64,000 bases of DNA from Bacillaceae bacterium (GCA_017656255.1 JACDOE010000034.1:50702-114701), one strand, 5' to 3'. Positions 46,992 through 57,880 are shown, counted from the first letter of the stretch. Program-made: numbers and translations. Notes: generated by a model from the sequence alone, not told the origin.

Positions 46992-47873
46992 ATGAATACG
47001 AAAATTTCCAGAATGCTGTCTGTCTTTCTGTTGCTTGGATTGATTGTTCAGGCAGGGTTTGCGACTTTCGTCATGGTAAACGCGCAAAACGAGGAGAATC
47101 AATTGGAAAGTCCGACTCTTGTAAATGGCGAGGGGGAGACCCAGACGACGGAAACGGATTCGACGACGACATCCGTTGAAATATCAGAAGAAGTTCAACA
47201 AAAAATCAAGGAGTCTGATCCCGATCACTTTGAGACTCACCTTCAAAATTATAAAAATTTGTTGATGGATTATCAGGTTCATCCCAAATTCAAGCAAGAA
47301 ATTGAAAGACTGGTACTGGAAGACTACAAAATATGGAACCTGTTGATTGCCTATGAATTTCTCTATCATCATTTCGGGAAATCGGAAGAGCTGGAGGTCC
47401 TGGTGGTAAAGCGGGAAGAACAGGGAACATCTTGGGAAGAAATTTTCAAGCAGTATCGGGATGCCGATGCGGCTTTTATTCCGAGATCCTTTGATTCGGA
47501 CGAGCTTGAAAAGTTGATGAACACTCCGGGAATCAGTTCCGACGATATCATGATTGCAGATCGTATCTCATTTGAATCGGGAGAATCTTTTGAAACCTTG
47601 ATTACAGCGAGAATGGAAGGACAATCCTGGCAGGAAATCAACGCACAGGTTGATATCCTTTACAGCAAAGATCAGCTCCCCCGTGTGCCGGTCACTTCTG
47701 AGCAGCTGGACAAATTCACACATTCGACCGGCCTGTCTGAAGAACAGGCGGTTGAGGCGTTTGTTCTCGCTTACAAAGTGGGAAAAGAACCCAAACTTAT
47801 TATTGAAAAACTGGAGAGTGGGGCTACGGAAGAGGCCATTTTTGCCGAAAGTTATCTGGAAAAGTATCGGTAA
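46992..47873 (+). CDS. Exported helical-repeat protein of unknown function (second of a pair)
   Basis: 293 residues with signal peptide (LSVFLLLGLIVQAGFATFVMVNA) and a short Thr/Glu-rich linker. At least three imperfect copies of a helical unit are seen: LEVLVVKREEQGTSWEEIF, FETLITARMEGQSWQEI and LIIEKLESGATEEAIF. The shared pattern is hydrophobic pair, basic residue, then G, S/T, W, E and I or V. The upstream protein has one clear copy. The protein's function is unknown. It ends 50 bases before the RHS gene, so it may help export, fold or chaperone the RHS protein. Start ATG 46992 follows AAAGGAG. Confidence 0.75.
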   Translation: MNTKISRMLSVFLLLGLIVQAGFATFVMVNAQNEENQLESPTLVNGEGETQTTETDSTTTSVEISEEVQQKIKESDPDHFETHLQNYKNLLMDYQVHPKFKQEIERLVLEDYKIWNLLIAYEFLYHHFGKSEELEVLVVKREEQGTSWEEIFKQYRDADAAFIPRSFDSDELEKLMNTPGISSDDIMIADRISFESGESFETLITARMEGQSWQEINAQVDILYSKDQLPRVPVTSEQLDKFTHSTGLSEEQAVEAFVLAYKVGKEPKLIIEKLESGATEEAIFAESYLEKYR

Positions 47874-47923
47874 GCGGGTTTAATCCAACAATTCGGAAGA
47901 GGGAGAGGAATTGGAGGTAGGGA

Positions 47924-50900
47924 ATGGTGAATTGGAAAAAAATTGCGATTAGCATTACGTTTTTGTTGCTTATCATCCCCTTCCAGGCCGTAAACGCGGA
48001 AACCCTGGAAGACCAATTAAATAATCTGGTCGGACCGAAGCAACAGTACAGCACATATCTGTCTCCCGCCTATTTAAAAACACACACGACGGAAGAGACC
48101 ATCAGCCCCCAGAGTGGTGAATTAAAGCTGGTTCAGACTGATTATGTGTTGCCCGGTCGGAATGGATTGGATCTGGAAATCAAAAGGATTTACAAAAGCG
48201 GTATATCCAATGTCAAAGAGATGAAAGTCAAGTATGTCAATGGCGCATGGGTAGATTATGTACATGCAGATGCCAGCACATCCTCCTTTTATGAAGACCG
48301 CTATAATATCGGGATTGGCATGCGTTTTTCTTTCCCGATGATGGAAATTAAAGAAAATTCCGATGGAACGAGTCACCGTTTTTTACATACGGAAACAGGA
48401 GATGTCTATCGCTTAAAGCCTTACACGGTAAACGGGGTCCTCACCTATTTTGTGGAAGGTCAGACCATTAAAGATGTAAAAGTGATGGAATCGTCCGATT
48501 TCAGCAACGGGCAAAGTGACGGAACATCCAAATATGTCATGATTCGTAAAAACGGGAAAAAGGCCTACTTTGCAGAAGATGGCAGAATCCTGGGGATTGT
48601 TGATCGTTATGGCAACAAAATCACATTTGAATACACAACGCTTTCTTATTCCATTGATGGGAAACAGATCAAAAAGCGCTTGATCTCCAGAATCACGGAC
48701 ACGGTGGGACGTGTGGTCAGGATTGAATATAAAGAAGATCATATATTCACGGTAGGCCCGATTCAGGATCAAAATTACAGCTCAGAGGAAACTTACAAAG
48801 CTTCGCAAAATCCGAACAAAACCCATTCCGGTGATCTCCAGGGAAAATTTCAGGTTATCATTCATTTACCGGGAGACAAGAAAATCGTCTATGACAAGTC
48901 GGCGGTGCTGGTCAGTGATAGTGGGAAGGTAATCCGTACCCGCTTGCAGAGAGTTTATGATACCGACGGCAAACCCAAATACCATTTCTGGTATGAACAA
49001 ACCGATCTCGGGTTTACATTTATGAACGGTACAAAATACTCCGTATACAATCGTTATGAAAATCTGGTTCAGATCGATTATTGTAAAACCAACCAGATCA
49101 ATCGTTATGTCTATAGTACGTTCACCAAGTCATTAAACAAGGGGAGCATGCAATACCGCAAAATTTTTGCCAGACAGGATCTGGTGAAAAAGGGATATGA
49201 CCCATCACAAGAAAAATTCCTTGATCGATTTGTGACCGAGGTTAAGGATCAAACCCATTATTCTTATACGAACGAACCTGATGGCTTCGGATTTGACGGT
49301 TACAAAAAATATGATGATTACTATTTGAAAAATACGTACCGCTATTATACGGAACAGAAAGATTTCAAGGGAAACACCACCCGTTATACCTACGACGGGA
49401 TTCACGAACTTATTAAAACCGTCAAACAGGGGAACGATCACAAAATTGTGATCACAACAGAACGGGATGAAATGAAGTTCCCCAAAAAGAAAGAGCGCCT
49501 GATTTATCATGTGGAAAACGGAAACGCAGTGGGAGAACCGGTCCACAAAATCGAGAATTTCCGTTATGACGAATATGGAAACCTGACCAACTATACGGGA
49601 CCGCTGGCACAGCGGGATGAGAACGGCTATCCGGTCAATGATGAGCATACGGTTACCTACTCCTATGCCTATGACAAATACCATGTTTTGACGACAAAAA
49701 CCTGGAAACAGGATGCCGATACAACCAGCCAGATCATCAATTCCGTGGATCAACAGGGAAATATCGTCAAGCAAACGAAGATCAACACCGATGACCAGAA
49801 CAACTGGATTATTTCCGAGTTTGCCTATGATCAATACGGCAACTTGATCCGAGAAAAAGTCAGTTCCGGCGGACAATCGTTCGTCACGCATTACCAGTAT
49901 GGCGTTGATGTCAACGGCGTCGATCAAAAAGGGGCATACCTGACCAAAAAATACCGTTATTTAGATGGTGTGGAAGTCGCAAACCGGTATGGGTACGATT
50001 TTAAAACGGGGAATCTAATCACGGAGGTTGACCCGAAAGGAAATCGGACCACTTATAAGTATGATGTGTTAAACCGGGTGAAACAGGTCATTCAACCGGA
50101 CAACAGCACCAAAAACTATGAATATCTGGAAGATCCCTATCAAAATTTCCAAGTGAAATACACGGATCCGGAACAGCATGCTTTTCTCTATGAATATGAC
50201 ATCATGGGAAATCTGGTTCAGGCCAGTGTCTGGGAAAATGACCAGTGGAATGTCCTTAAAACCATAGAATACGATGAAAAAGGAAATAAGATTAAAGAAA
50301 TTGATGCCAACGGTCACAGCATTCGATACGAATACGACAGCCGTTACAGATTGGTTAAAAAGACGCGTTATGAAAACGATACCGTTAATAAAGGGAGCAT
50401 CACACTTGACTATACCGTGAATGCCAGCGGAACGCCTCTTCTGGTAACCTTGACAGATGAAGAAGGGTTTGTGAAAAAATTACATTATGACATCATGTCC
50501 AGACTGGTTAAAGAAGAAGCGACACCAGATAATCAACAGTTTTTTACCGTCACACACACCTATGATTATGTGGGTAACAAGCTTTCGACCACGGATGCCC
50601 GCGGACATACCACCCACTATGCCTATGACAATCTGGGGCGACTGATCAAGAAAGTGGATGCGCTGGGTCACGAAACATCCTATGCCTATACCGCTCTGAA
50701 CGGCTTATGGCTTGTCCGGGAACCGGGAGACAAAGTAACAGAAAACACATTTGATGCGCTGGGAAGGTTCATTCAAAAGAAAGTGTACAAAATGGGTTCC
50801 GATGATTATGTTTATACCCGTTATGAATACGATCTTGCCGGAAATGTCACGCGTTTGAAGAAAGGTACAGTGAAAAACGGAACCGATACTCCGGCCATGG

Positions 50901-53900
50901 ATGTTTCCTATGCCTATGATGAGATGAATCGAAAGACGGATGAATATACCCAAATTGACGATACGCGAAAAGCCCATACCGCCTACCGTTATGACCTGAA
51001 TGGCAATCTGACTCAGGAAATTCAGTATGCCAACGCAGCGGAAACGCAATATCGTCTATACACCTATGATCACGATTACGGCGGCCGTGTCATTGAAGAA
51101 AAGGGATCTTACAAGGAACTGGACAGTCAGGGGAACGTTACCGTTTACGGACAATATCACAAAAAATTCGCCTATGACTTGGCGGGCAATCTGATTCAGG
51201 AACAGGAATGGAACGGGACTGAATTTGACACGACAACCTATAAATATAATTATTTGAACAAGCTCACCGAAAAGATAGAACCGTATCAAAACGGAGAGTA
51301 CAAAAAGACAGTCTATCAATATGATAAAGTGGGTAATGTTGTGTCTCAGGCCCTGTTTGTCCTCGGCTTGATGACAACCACGGCGTATGTCTATGATGGA
51401 CTCGGACGGAAGGTCAAAATGATTGATCCGCTCGGTAATACGACGCGATACGTCTATGATCAAAACGGTAACCTGACGAAGGTCATTGATCCGAGATACC
51501 AGTCCGTTTCACTGGAATCGGCTCCGGGTATTGAATATGAATACGACCCGTTGAACCGGCTGGTGAAAAAAGTGGCGTTTGACGGGAGCAACCGCGAAGT
51601 GATTGAATACCGTGAATACGATGCCAGGGGCAATGTCACCCTGATTGCGGATGGGGAGGGATATAACCCCGAGCAACCTTCTGCATCGATTGGGAAAGGT
51701 TATCAGTACGACGTTCTCGATCGCCGGGTTGTCTATATTTCCGCCCAGTCACTGGCCGAGTATGGAGGGCGGGAAACCCGCCGGGTCACTTACGATGCGG
51801 TCGGCAATATTTTGAGTGAAACCGGTCCGTACGGAGAAGTGACGCGTTATTCCTATTATTTAAACGGGCAATTGAAAGAAAAAGTGTATCCCGACGGTTC
51901 CAGAGAACGGTTTGATTATGACCTGACGGGTAAAGGAATGAAAGAAAAAACGGACCGCAGGGGATACATCACCCGTACGTTTTACAACATATTTGAAAAG
52001 CCTTACCGGATTGAATATCCGGATGGAACCTATGAAACGTATGCCTATTCTCCGAAGGGAGAAAACGTTAAAAAACGTGATCGCGCTGGCCATATTACAA
52101 CCTTTGAATATAACGCGGCCGGCAATCGGATCAGTGAAAAGCGTTTTATCCGTTCGGATGCGGACTACACCAATTACCGACTGATTAAAACAGCGTATGA
52201 TGAGGCCAATCGGCTGATTCAACGTGAAACCTTTTTATACAAGGAACCCCGGACATCCGGTCTTAATCCGCAGACAATCTCGGTTGGAGATCGGACAACG
52301 TATGTCTATGACAAAGCGGGGAGACAAATCAAAGTGATCGGGCCCAACGGCCGTCAAACCGTCTATGAATATGACCGTGCGGGAAATCTGATTACTGAAA
52401 AGAAAAAAGTTAAAGAGGGGTATGATGACGTCAAGCGTTATGCGTATGACTTCCGTTCTCGTTTGACCAGTGAATCGGTGTTGGTCCACCTGTCTGCTCT
52501 GGAAAACAGTGAACTTTCCGGAGCCCGATTCGATCAGGTGTATGCTGATCACGTCCTAGCTACGACCCATTATGAGTATTATGCCAATGACCTGTTAAAG
52601 AGCAAACAGGATCCGGAAGGCAATATCACCCATTATGAATATGATTATGACGGCCGCCTGACGAAGAAAACGGATCCGCTGCAAGCGGCAACCCTGTACA
52701 AGTATGACTTGAATGGGAATCTGGTGGAGCAAAAGAATGCCAGAGGAGTTTCCACCTATTACGAATATGATGACATGAATCGTGTCATCCGTAAGAAAGA
52801 GCCGGCTGCAGGCGGCGGATTTGCCATCACCAGATATTTGTATGATGAAGCAGGAAACCTGGTGAAAAAGGTGGCTCCCAATGATTACGATCCGGCTAAA
52901 GATCAGCCGTCTCTGGCAAGTACAATGCCGGGTATCCGGTTTGAATATGATGAGATGAATCGCCGGACGGTGACATACGATCCGGAAAACAACGCGATTG
53001 AATATATCCAGTATGATCAACTGGACCGGGTTCGCAAAGTGGTGGATGGCCTTCGCTATAACGGCGATATGGCGACATCACCGGGAACGGTCTATCATTA
53101 TGACGGACTGGGACGTATGATTCAGAAAACTGATGCGATTGGACACCGTACACTTTACGCCTATGATGTACTGGGGAACTTGGTTTCAAAGACGGATCCC
53201 CGAAATCACACAACCCGATATGAGTATGCCCCGGACAGCACTCTGGTAAAAATCACATATCCGGACGGGGGCATCGTCACCTATACCTATGATTTGGTAG
53301 GAAGAAAAACAAGCGAAACGGACCAGAGAGGAAATAAGACGACCTATGCCTACAATGCATTCGGGAAGATCACTGAGATCACAGACCCGTATCAATATAC
53401 GGAGATTTACAAGTATGATTTGAATGGAAATCGGGTCTATTACGAGGATAAACGGGGAAGTGTCACACGTTTTAAATATGATGCCAATAATCGATTGGTA
53501 GAGAAGAAAGTACCTCTGTATGTCGATGACAGTCAAAATGTTGTCTATCGTGTGGAAAGTTATACCTATGACGTGCTGGGCAACGTAACCCGAAAAACCT
53601 TTACCACCACTAAAGGCAGTTTTAAGCGGGAAACCCGGTACACGTATTATGATAATAATCTTGTTCATACGGTCAGTGACAACAGCGGAGCTTACCTGCG
53701 GTATGAGTATGACAAAAACGGAAACCGCACGAAAATGGAACAATTACGGGATTCCGGTGTCTTCGATATTGAGAGATACGAATATGATCAACAGGATCGC
53801 ATGATCAAACGGATTCGTCTGGTAGAGGAAGAACATATTAAAGGTTCGGACGGTTTTACGAACCTGGAGAACCTGAGAGATCCCGACTATCCGGGAAGAA

Positions 53901-56900
53901 TCCGTATCATCACCGGGTATGAATATGATGTTCTTGGAAACAAAATTAAAGAAATCGATCCGAGAGCGTATCAATATGCTCCGGATGATACCACCAATCG
54001 GGCAAAACACACGGTTTCGTTTGCCTATGACGTTTTAAACAGACTGGAAAAGGTGATTCATCTCCATAACGGACAGGAAGTTTACCGGGAGTTTGGGTAT
54101 GATGAAGCAGGGAACAAAATACGGGTCAAAAATGAGAGAGGTTTTGTCACCAACTACACCTATGACAGTGTTAACCGGCTGAAGAGCGTGACGGATGCCG
54201 GCGGTAACACGATGACGTACACCTATGATGCAGCCGGTAATAAAATAGCTGTGACCAATGCCAAAGGTTATAAGATGACCTATCAATATGACAAAATGAA
54301 CCGGCTGTTCATGATTAAAGATGCTTACGATGTGGTGATCCAGAAAAATATTCATGATCCCAACGGCAACATTGTTAAAAAATTCGATGCCCTTGGCTAC
54401 TTGTCCGGAACCACCGATGACACCCGGTACGGAACGGAGTATGTCTATGACCTGGCCAACCGCCTGGTCCGTGTCATTGACCCGGAAGTCGCAGAAGACG
54501 GAACCGCAGCATTTACGTTTGAATATGAATACAATGCAGCAGGAGAAAAAATCCGGGAAACCAATGCGCTGGGTGAGACCACGATCTATGAATATGATCC
54601 TGCCGGGCGTTTGATACGTGTGACAGATTCGCTGGGCGTAGAAACCACATTCGCCTATGATAACGCGGGTAACAAAGTGTATATGGTAGATGGCCGCGGT
54701 AAGATTACCCGTTACCGTTATGGGGCTTTCGGCCTTCTGACTGAAGTGATCAACGCCAAAGGAATGTCTATGAAGTATCGCTACGATCTGGCATTAAATG
54801 TGGCGGAAAAGACTGACCGGAAGGGTTATCATACGACATACACCTACGATAATCAGAACCGGCTGTTTAGTAAAACCGTTCTGGAAACAGGAGATAAGGT
54901 CACTTATGCCTATGATGCGACGGGTAATCGGATCAAGATGGCGGATGAAAGCGGTACAAGCCTGTACAGCTATGATAAGCGTAATCTGCTGGAGCAGATT
55001 ACGAAAAACGGCGTGGTGGAAATCCGCTACACCTATGATTCGCTTGGTAATATCAAGACTGTCACCGATAAATTGGGTTTCACGGTCTCCTATACCTATG
55101 ACAAATCGAGTCGGATGGAAACCGTCAGCTACAACGGTCAAACGACCACCTATCAATATGACAAGAATGGAAACCGGAAAGCGACGATCTATCCGGGAGG
55201 CGTCCGGGTGGATTACACCTATGACAAGAACAACCGGCTGTTGAGCCTGGTGAATAAGAAACCGGACGGTAGTATCGTTTCTGAGTATCATTACACCTAC
55301 GACGGTGCCGGACGGACCACCAGTAAAACAGACAGCTTTGGAACAACAACATACGCCTATGACCCGGCGGGACGGGTTCTCAAAGTGGAGGCACCCGGTA
55401 AAACCACTGTTTATACGTATGATGATGCCGGTAACCGTGAAACCATGATGGAGACCTACACGTCGCCACAGCTGAGTGGATACGTGGATCCGGTCAGCCA
55501 GGAAGCGGTCTCATACATGGTCAAGAAAAGCGAGTATTTCTACTCGGATATCAACGAACTCATCAAACGAGTCGAAACGATGTATGATGATACCGGACAG
55601 GAAGTCATGGAGAAGCACATCGATTATCTCTATGATGAGAACGGAAATGAAATCAGCCAGAAGGTGAGCTACATCCAGCCCCATGATCGGGACAAGCACC
55701 AGTTCACCGGAGCGAACCCGTACGAGAGTCCGGAGGCATACCCGATCCACACGATGATCGAAAAAGTAAACAGTACCTACAACGGATTCAACCGTTTAAA
55801 GACCATGGAAAAAGTCAAGAACGGTGAACGGGTGACGGTGGAATATGTCTACAATGGGGACGGATTAAGAACGAAAAAGATTGTTAAAAGCTCGAAAGAG
55901 GGATACACACCTCAGGTCACGCATTACCATTATGACCGTCAACATGTGATTCTGGAGACGGATGCTACTGGTACGCTTAAGACCCGTTATATCCGGGGAA
56001 TTAACTATATTGCGAGAACCAGCAGTGACGGCGGAACCGTATCTTACTATCTGTTTAACGGACACGGAGATGTGGTGCAGACTGTGAGTGCCACCGGGGA
56101 AGTTGAGAATCAATATGATTACGACATCTTCGGCAATCCGATCCTGACGGTGGAGGTTTATAAGAACAGTATCCGTTATGCCGGAGAATTCTATGATGAA
56201 GAGACAGGGCTGTATTACTTGAGGGCGAGGTACTACAATCCGTATATTGGGCGGTTTATCACGGAGGATAGTTATTGGGGTGAGGATACAAATCCGTTGA
56301 GTTTGAACCGTTATACTTATGCCCATAACAATCCGATTATGTATGTGGATCCGTCAGGACATTTTGTAAATCTGTCATTGGTTGGTGTCGTAGTATCTGT
56401 AGTAAATGCTATCACTGATGGAGTTAACAAGTCAGATGAGGATGATAGCGACAGTAGTTCAACAAATAACAATCGGAAAAGTTCAAGCAAAGAAGATAAA
56501 GTAGACGATATTATTAAAAAAATAGATGAAGCTAAAAAAGTATGGTTGGAAGAAGAAAGAACGGCAGGGAAAGATAAAAAAGCATGGACTCTCAGACAAA
56601 TTTATTCTCACCTTCGTGCAGAATATTATCGCAGTAGATTGTCAGTTTTAGAGAATGATAATAAGTATGCTCAGGACGTTTATAAAGGTCATGGAATGAA
56701 TGCTGGTCTATGGGAGGAATATAAGGCAGATAGACAGTTGAGAAAAATTGAAGAAAAGCAAGCAAATGGTGAAGCAATATCATCTAAAGAAATCTTTGAT
56801 TACACTAAGTACAAAGCAATGGCCAAAGTTGCAAGAGACAAAGGAAGAAATGTGTTTGACAGATATGATAAACAAGACATTTTAAATCAATTAACTAAGG

Positions 56901-57853
56901 ATTCAAGTTTTTATGACCTTGATGTTGAAAAATTAAAAATAGTAGATATTGAAAACAATTTAACATATGATGAAGCTAACAAATTTAGCTATGATACCGC
57001 AATTATGCAAATAAGATTGAATCAATTAGGCTATCGCGTTAAAGTAGATGGTAAATTTGGTCAAAACACTTTATTTAATGTGAATCTTTTTAAAGACTTT
57101 AACAATTTATGGAACTTTGATGAATACAAAGGAGTCGTTGGAAATACAACATGGGATTTATTATTTTCAGAGAAGGCCGAACGGTATTCGCAAGATAAGT
57201 TTTGGGAATGGTCTAGTCAACATTTACAGCCTGAACCTGATATATTAAATGAGGATAATCAAAATCTATATTATCCTTATACAGAAGAACAGTTAAAAGA
57301 AATGTTTACAGAGGAACAGTTAGAGCATCTTTTTGTTGAATGGGGGGGAGACTATAATTTAGAAGATTACAGGGTACCTAAAGAGGAAATGGAAAAATAT
57401 TTAATAAATCTTGAGGAAATGAATCTCAGTGAACATCATATTCAACTTGCTCACAGTATTTCTGATAATTTTTATGTAAGAGTAGGAACGTATCTTGCAT
57501 TGATAAGACTGGCTGAAGATTATTATGAGCAAACTGGACAAAATATTGTAGTAACTAGTACTTATCGTCCAGGAGATCCATTTTGGCATGGAACAGGTTT
57601 TGCAGTTGATATTGACACTCCTAATGCATCAAGAGATAGCAATGGTATTGTACGTTTTCCTGAAGGAAGTAAAGAAAAAGAAAATTTAAGAATATTAATT
57701 GAAGCCGCAATTGAAGCAGGGTTTGGTAAAGTAATACACGGAGATGTTGATGTTATAAAAGAATTTGAAGAAAATGAAAAATATGAAGAGATTCGATTTG
57801 TGCAGATGGATGATCATTACAATCATTTGCATTTAGCTTATCCTATTGAGTAA
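47924..57853 (+). CDS. RHS-repeat polymorphic toxin with peptidoglycan-binding and M15 peptidase tail
   Basis: 3309 residues. A signal peptide (ISITFLLLIIPFQAVNA) means Sec export. An N-terminal RHS-type domain (about 50-450; LPGRNGLDLEIKRIYKS) is followed by some 2300 residues of YD repeats and the RHS core (GLYYLRARYYNPYIGRF, about 2762) ending DPSGH near 2812. After this boundary composition turns AT-rich. The last 497 residues are the variable toxin part: a charged helical linker, a PG_binding-like domain (about 3015-3090; IRLNQLGYRVKVDGKFGQNT) and an M15-type zinc peptidase with H3222-x6-D3229 (WHGTGFAVDID) and H3301-x-H3303. Such enzymes cut cell-wall peptides, so the toxin would act on a rival's wall. 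Best start ATG 47924 after GGAGG. Confidence 0.9.
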   Translation: MVNWKKIAISITFLLLIIPFQAVNAETLEDQLNNLVGPKQQYSTYLSPAYLKTHTTEETISPQSGELKLVQTDYVLPGRNGLDLEIKRIYKSGISNVKEMKVKYVNGAWVDYVHADASTSSFYEDRYNIGIGMRFSFPMMEIKENSDGTSHRFLHTETGDVYRLKPYTVNGVLTYFVEGQTIKDVKVMESSDFSNGQSDGTSKYVMIRKNGKKAYFAEDGRILGIVDRYGNKITFEYTTLSYSIDGKQIKKRLISRITDTVGRVVRIEYKEDHIFTVGPIQDQNYSSEETYKASQNPNKTHSGDLQGKFQVIIHLPGDKKIVYDKSAVLVSDSGKVIRTRLQRVYDTDGKPKYHFWYEQTDLGFTFMNGTKYSVYNRYENLVQIDYCKTNQINRYVYSTFTKSLNKGSMQYRKIFARQDLVKKGYDPSQEKFLDRFVTEVKDQTHYSYTNEPDGFGFDGYKKYDDYYLKNTYRYYTEQKDFKGNTTRYTYDGIHELIKTVKQGNDHKIVITTERDEMKFPKKKERLIYHVENGNAVGEPVHKIENFRYDEYGNLTNYTGPLAQRDENGYPVNDEHTVTYSYAYDKYHVLTTKTWKQDADTTSQIINSVDQQGNIVKQTKINTDDQNNWIISEFAYDQYGNLIREKVSSGGQSFVTHYQYGVDVNGVDQKGAYLTKKYRYLDGVEVANRYGYDFKTGNLITEVDPKGNRTTYKYDVLNRVKQVIQPDNSTKNYEYLEDPYQNFQVKYTDPEQHAFLYEYDIMGNLVQASVWENDQWNVLKTIEYDEKGNKIKEIDANGHSIRYEYDSRYRLVKKTRYENDTVNKGSITLDYTVNASGTPLLVTLTDEEGFVKKLHYDIMSRLVKEEATPDNQQFFTVTHTYDYVGNKLSTTDARGHTTHYAYDNLGRLIKKVDALGHETSYAYTALNGLWLVREPGDKVTENTFDALGRFIQKKVYKMGSDDYVYTRYEYDLAGNVTRLKKGTVKNGTDTPAMDVSYAYDEMNRKTDEYTQIDDTRKAHTAYRYDLNGNLTQEIQYANAAETQYRLYTYDHDYGGRVIEEKGSYKELDSQGNVTVYGQYHKKFAYDLAGNLIQEQEWNGTEFDTTTYKYNYLNKLTEKIEPYQNGEYKKTVYQYDKVGNVVSQALFVLGLMTTTAYVYDGLGRKVKMIDPLGNTTRYVYDQNGNLTKVIDPRYQSVSLESAPGIEYEYDPLNRLVKKVAFDGSNREVIEYREYDARGNVTLIADGEGYNPEQPSASIGKGYQYDVLDRRVVYISAQSLAEYGGRETRRVTYDAVGNILSETGPYGEVTRYSYYLNGQLKEKVYPDGSRERFDYDLTGKGMKEKTDRRGYITRTFYNIFEKPYRIEYPDGTYETYAYSPKGENVKKRDRAGHITTFEYNAAGNRISEKRFIRSDADYTNYRLIKTAYDEANRLIQRETFLYKEPRTSGLNPQTISVGDRTTYVYDKAGRQIKVIGPNGRQTVYEYDRAGNLITEKKKVKEGYDDVKRYAYDFRSRLTSESVLVHLSALENSELSGARFDQVYADHVLATTHYEYYANDLLKSKQDPEGNITHYEYDYDGRLTKKTDPLQAATLYKYDLNGNLVEQKNARGVSTYYEYDDMNRVIRKKEPAAGGGFAITRYLYDEAGNLVKKVAPNDYDPAKDQPSLASTMPGIRFEYDEMNRRTVTYDPENNAIEYIQYDQLDRVRKVVDGLRYNGDMATSPGTVYHYDGLGRMIQKTDAIGHRTLYAYDVLGNLVSKTDPRNHTTRYEYAPDSTLVKITYPDGGIVTYTYDLVGRKTSETDQRGNKTTYAYNAFGKITEITDPYQYTEIYKYDLNGNRVYYEDKRGSVTRFKYDANNRLVEKKVPLYVDDSQNVVYRVESYTYDVLGNVTRKTFTTTKGSFKRETRYTYYDNNLVHTVSDNSGAYLRYEYDKNGNRTKMEQLRDSGVFDIERYEYDQQDRMIKRIRLVEEEHIKGSDGFTNLENLRDPDYPGRIRIITGYEYDVLGNKIKEIDPRAYQYAPDDTTNRAKHTVSFAYDVLNRLEKVIHLHNGQEVYREFGYDEAGNKIRVKNERGFVTNYTYDSVNRLKSVTDAGGNTMTYTYDAAGNKIAVTNAKGYKMTYQYDKMNRLFMIKDAYDVVIQKNIHDPNGNIVKKFDALGYLSGTTDDTRYGTEYVYDLANRLVRVIDPEVAEDGTAAFTFEYEYNAAGEKIRETNALGETTIYEYDPAGRLIRVTDSLGVETTFAYDNAGNKVYMVDGRGKITRYRYGAFGLLTEVINAKGMSMKYRYDLALNVAEKTDRKGYHTTYTYDNQNRLFSKTVLETGDKVTYAYDATGNRIKMADESGTSLYSYDKRNLLEQITKNGVVEIRYTYDSLGNIKTVTDKLGFTVSYTYDKSSRMETVSYNGQTTTYQYDKNGNRKATIYPGGVRVDYTYDKNNRLLSLVNKKPDGSIVSEYHYTYDGAGRTTSKTDSFGTTTYAYDPAGRVLKVEAPGKTTVYTYDDAGNRETMMETYTSPQLSGYVDPVSQEAVSYMVKKSEYFYSDINELIKRVETMYDDTGQEVMEKHIDYLYDENGNEISQKVSYIQPHDRDKHQFTGANPYESPEAYPIHTMIEKVNSTYNGFNRLKTMEKVKNGERVTVEYVYNGDGLRTKKIVKSSKEGYTPQVTHYHYDRQHVILETDATGTLKTRYIRGINYIARTSSDGGTVSYYLFNGHGDVVQTVSATGEVENQYDYDIFGNPILTVEVYKNSIRYAGEFYDEETGLYYLRARYYNPYIGRFITEDSYWGEDTNPLSLNRYTYAHNNPIMYVDPSGHFVNLSLVGVVVSVVNAITDGVNKSDEDDSDSSSTNNNRKSSSKEDKVDDIIKKIDEAKKVWLEEERTAGKDKKAWTLRQIYSHLRAEYYRSRLSVLENDNKYAQDVYKGHGMNAGLWEEYKADRQLRKIEEKQANGEAISSKEIFDYTKYKAMAKVARDKGRNVFDRYDKQDILNQLTKDSSFYDLDVEKLKIVDIENNLTYDEANKFSYDTAIMQIRLNQLGYRVKVDGKFGQNTLFNVNLFKDFNNLWNFDEYKGVVGNTTWDLLFSEKAERYSQDKFWEWSSQHLQPEPDILNEDNQNLYYPYTEEQLKEMFTEEQLEHLFVEWGGDYNLEDYRVPKEEMEKYLINLEEMNLSEHHIQLAHSISDNFYVRVGTYLALIRLAEDYYEQTGQNIVVTSTYRPGDPFWHGTGFAVDIDTPNASRDSNGIVRFPEGSKEKENLRILIEAAIEAGFGKVIHGDVDVIKEFEENEKYEEIRFVQMDDHYNHLHLAYPIE

Positions 57854-57880
57854 GTTAGGCATGATACTCATGCCTAACTT
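57852..57880 (+). terminator. Perfect hairpin at the end of the RHS gene
   Basis: AAGTTAGGCATGA (57852-57864) and TCATGCCTAACTT (57868-57880) form a 13-bp stem with a 3-base loop. A T-run comes only about ten bases later, so it may be a terminator or an mRNA 3' end protecting structure. Confidence 0.7.

Noticed and set aside
49200..55300. Many long open frames on the minus strand inside the RHS gene, up to 240 codons
   Set aside because: They are shadows of the repeated YD codons in the opposite strand; they lack ribosome-binding sites and recognisable domains.
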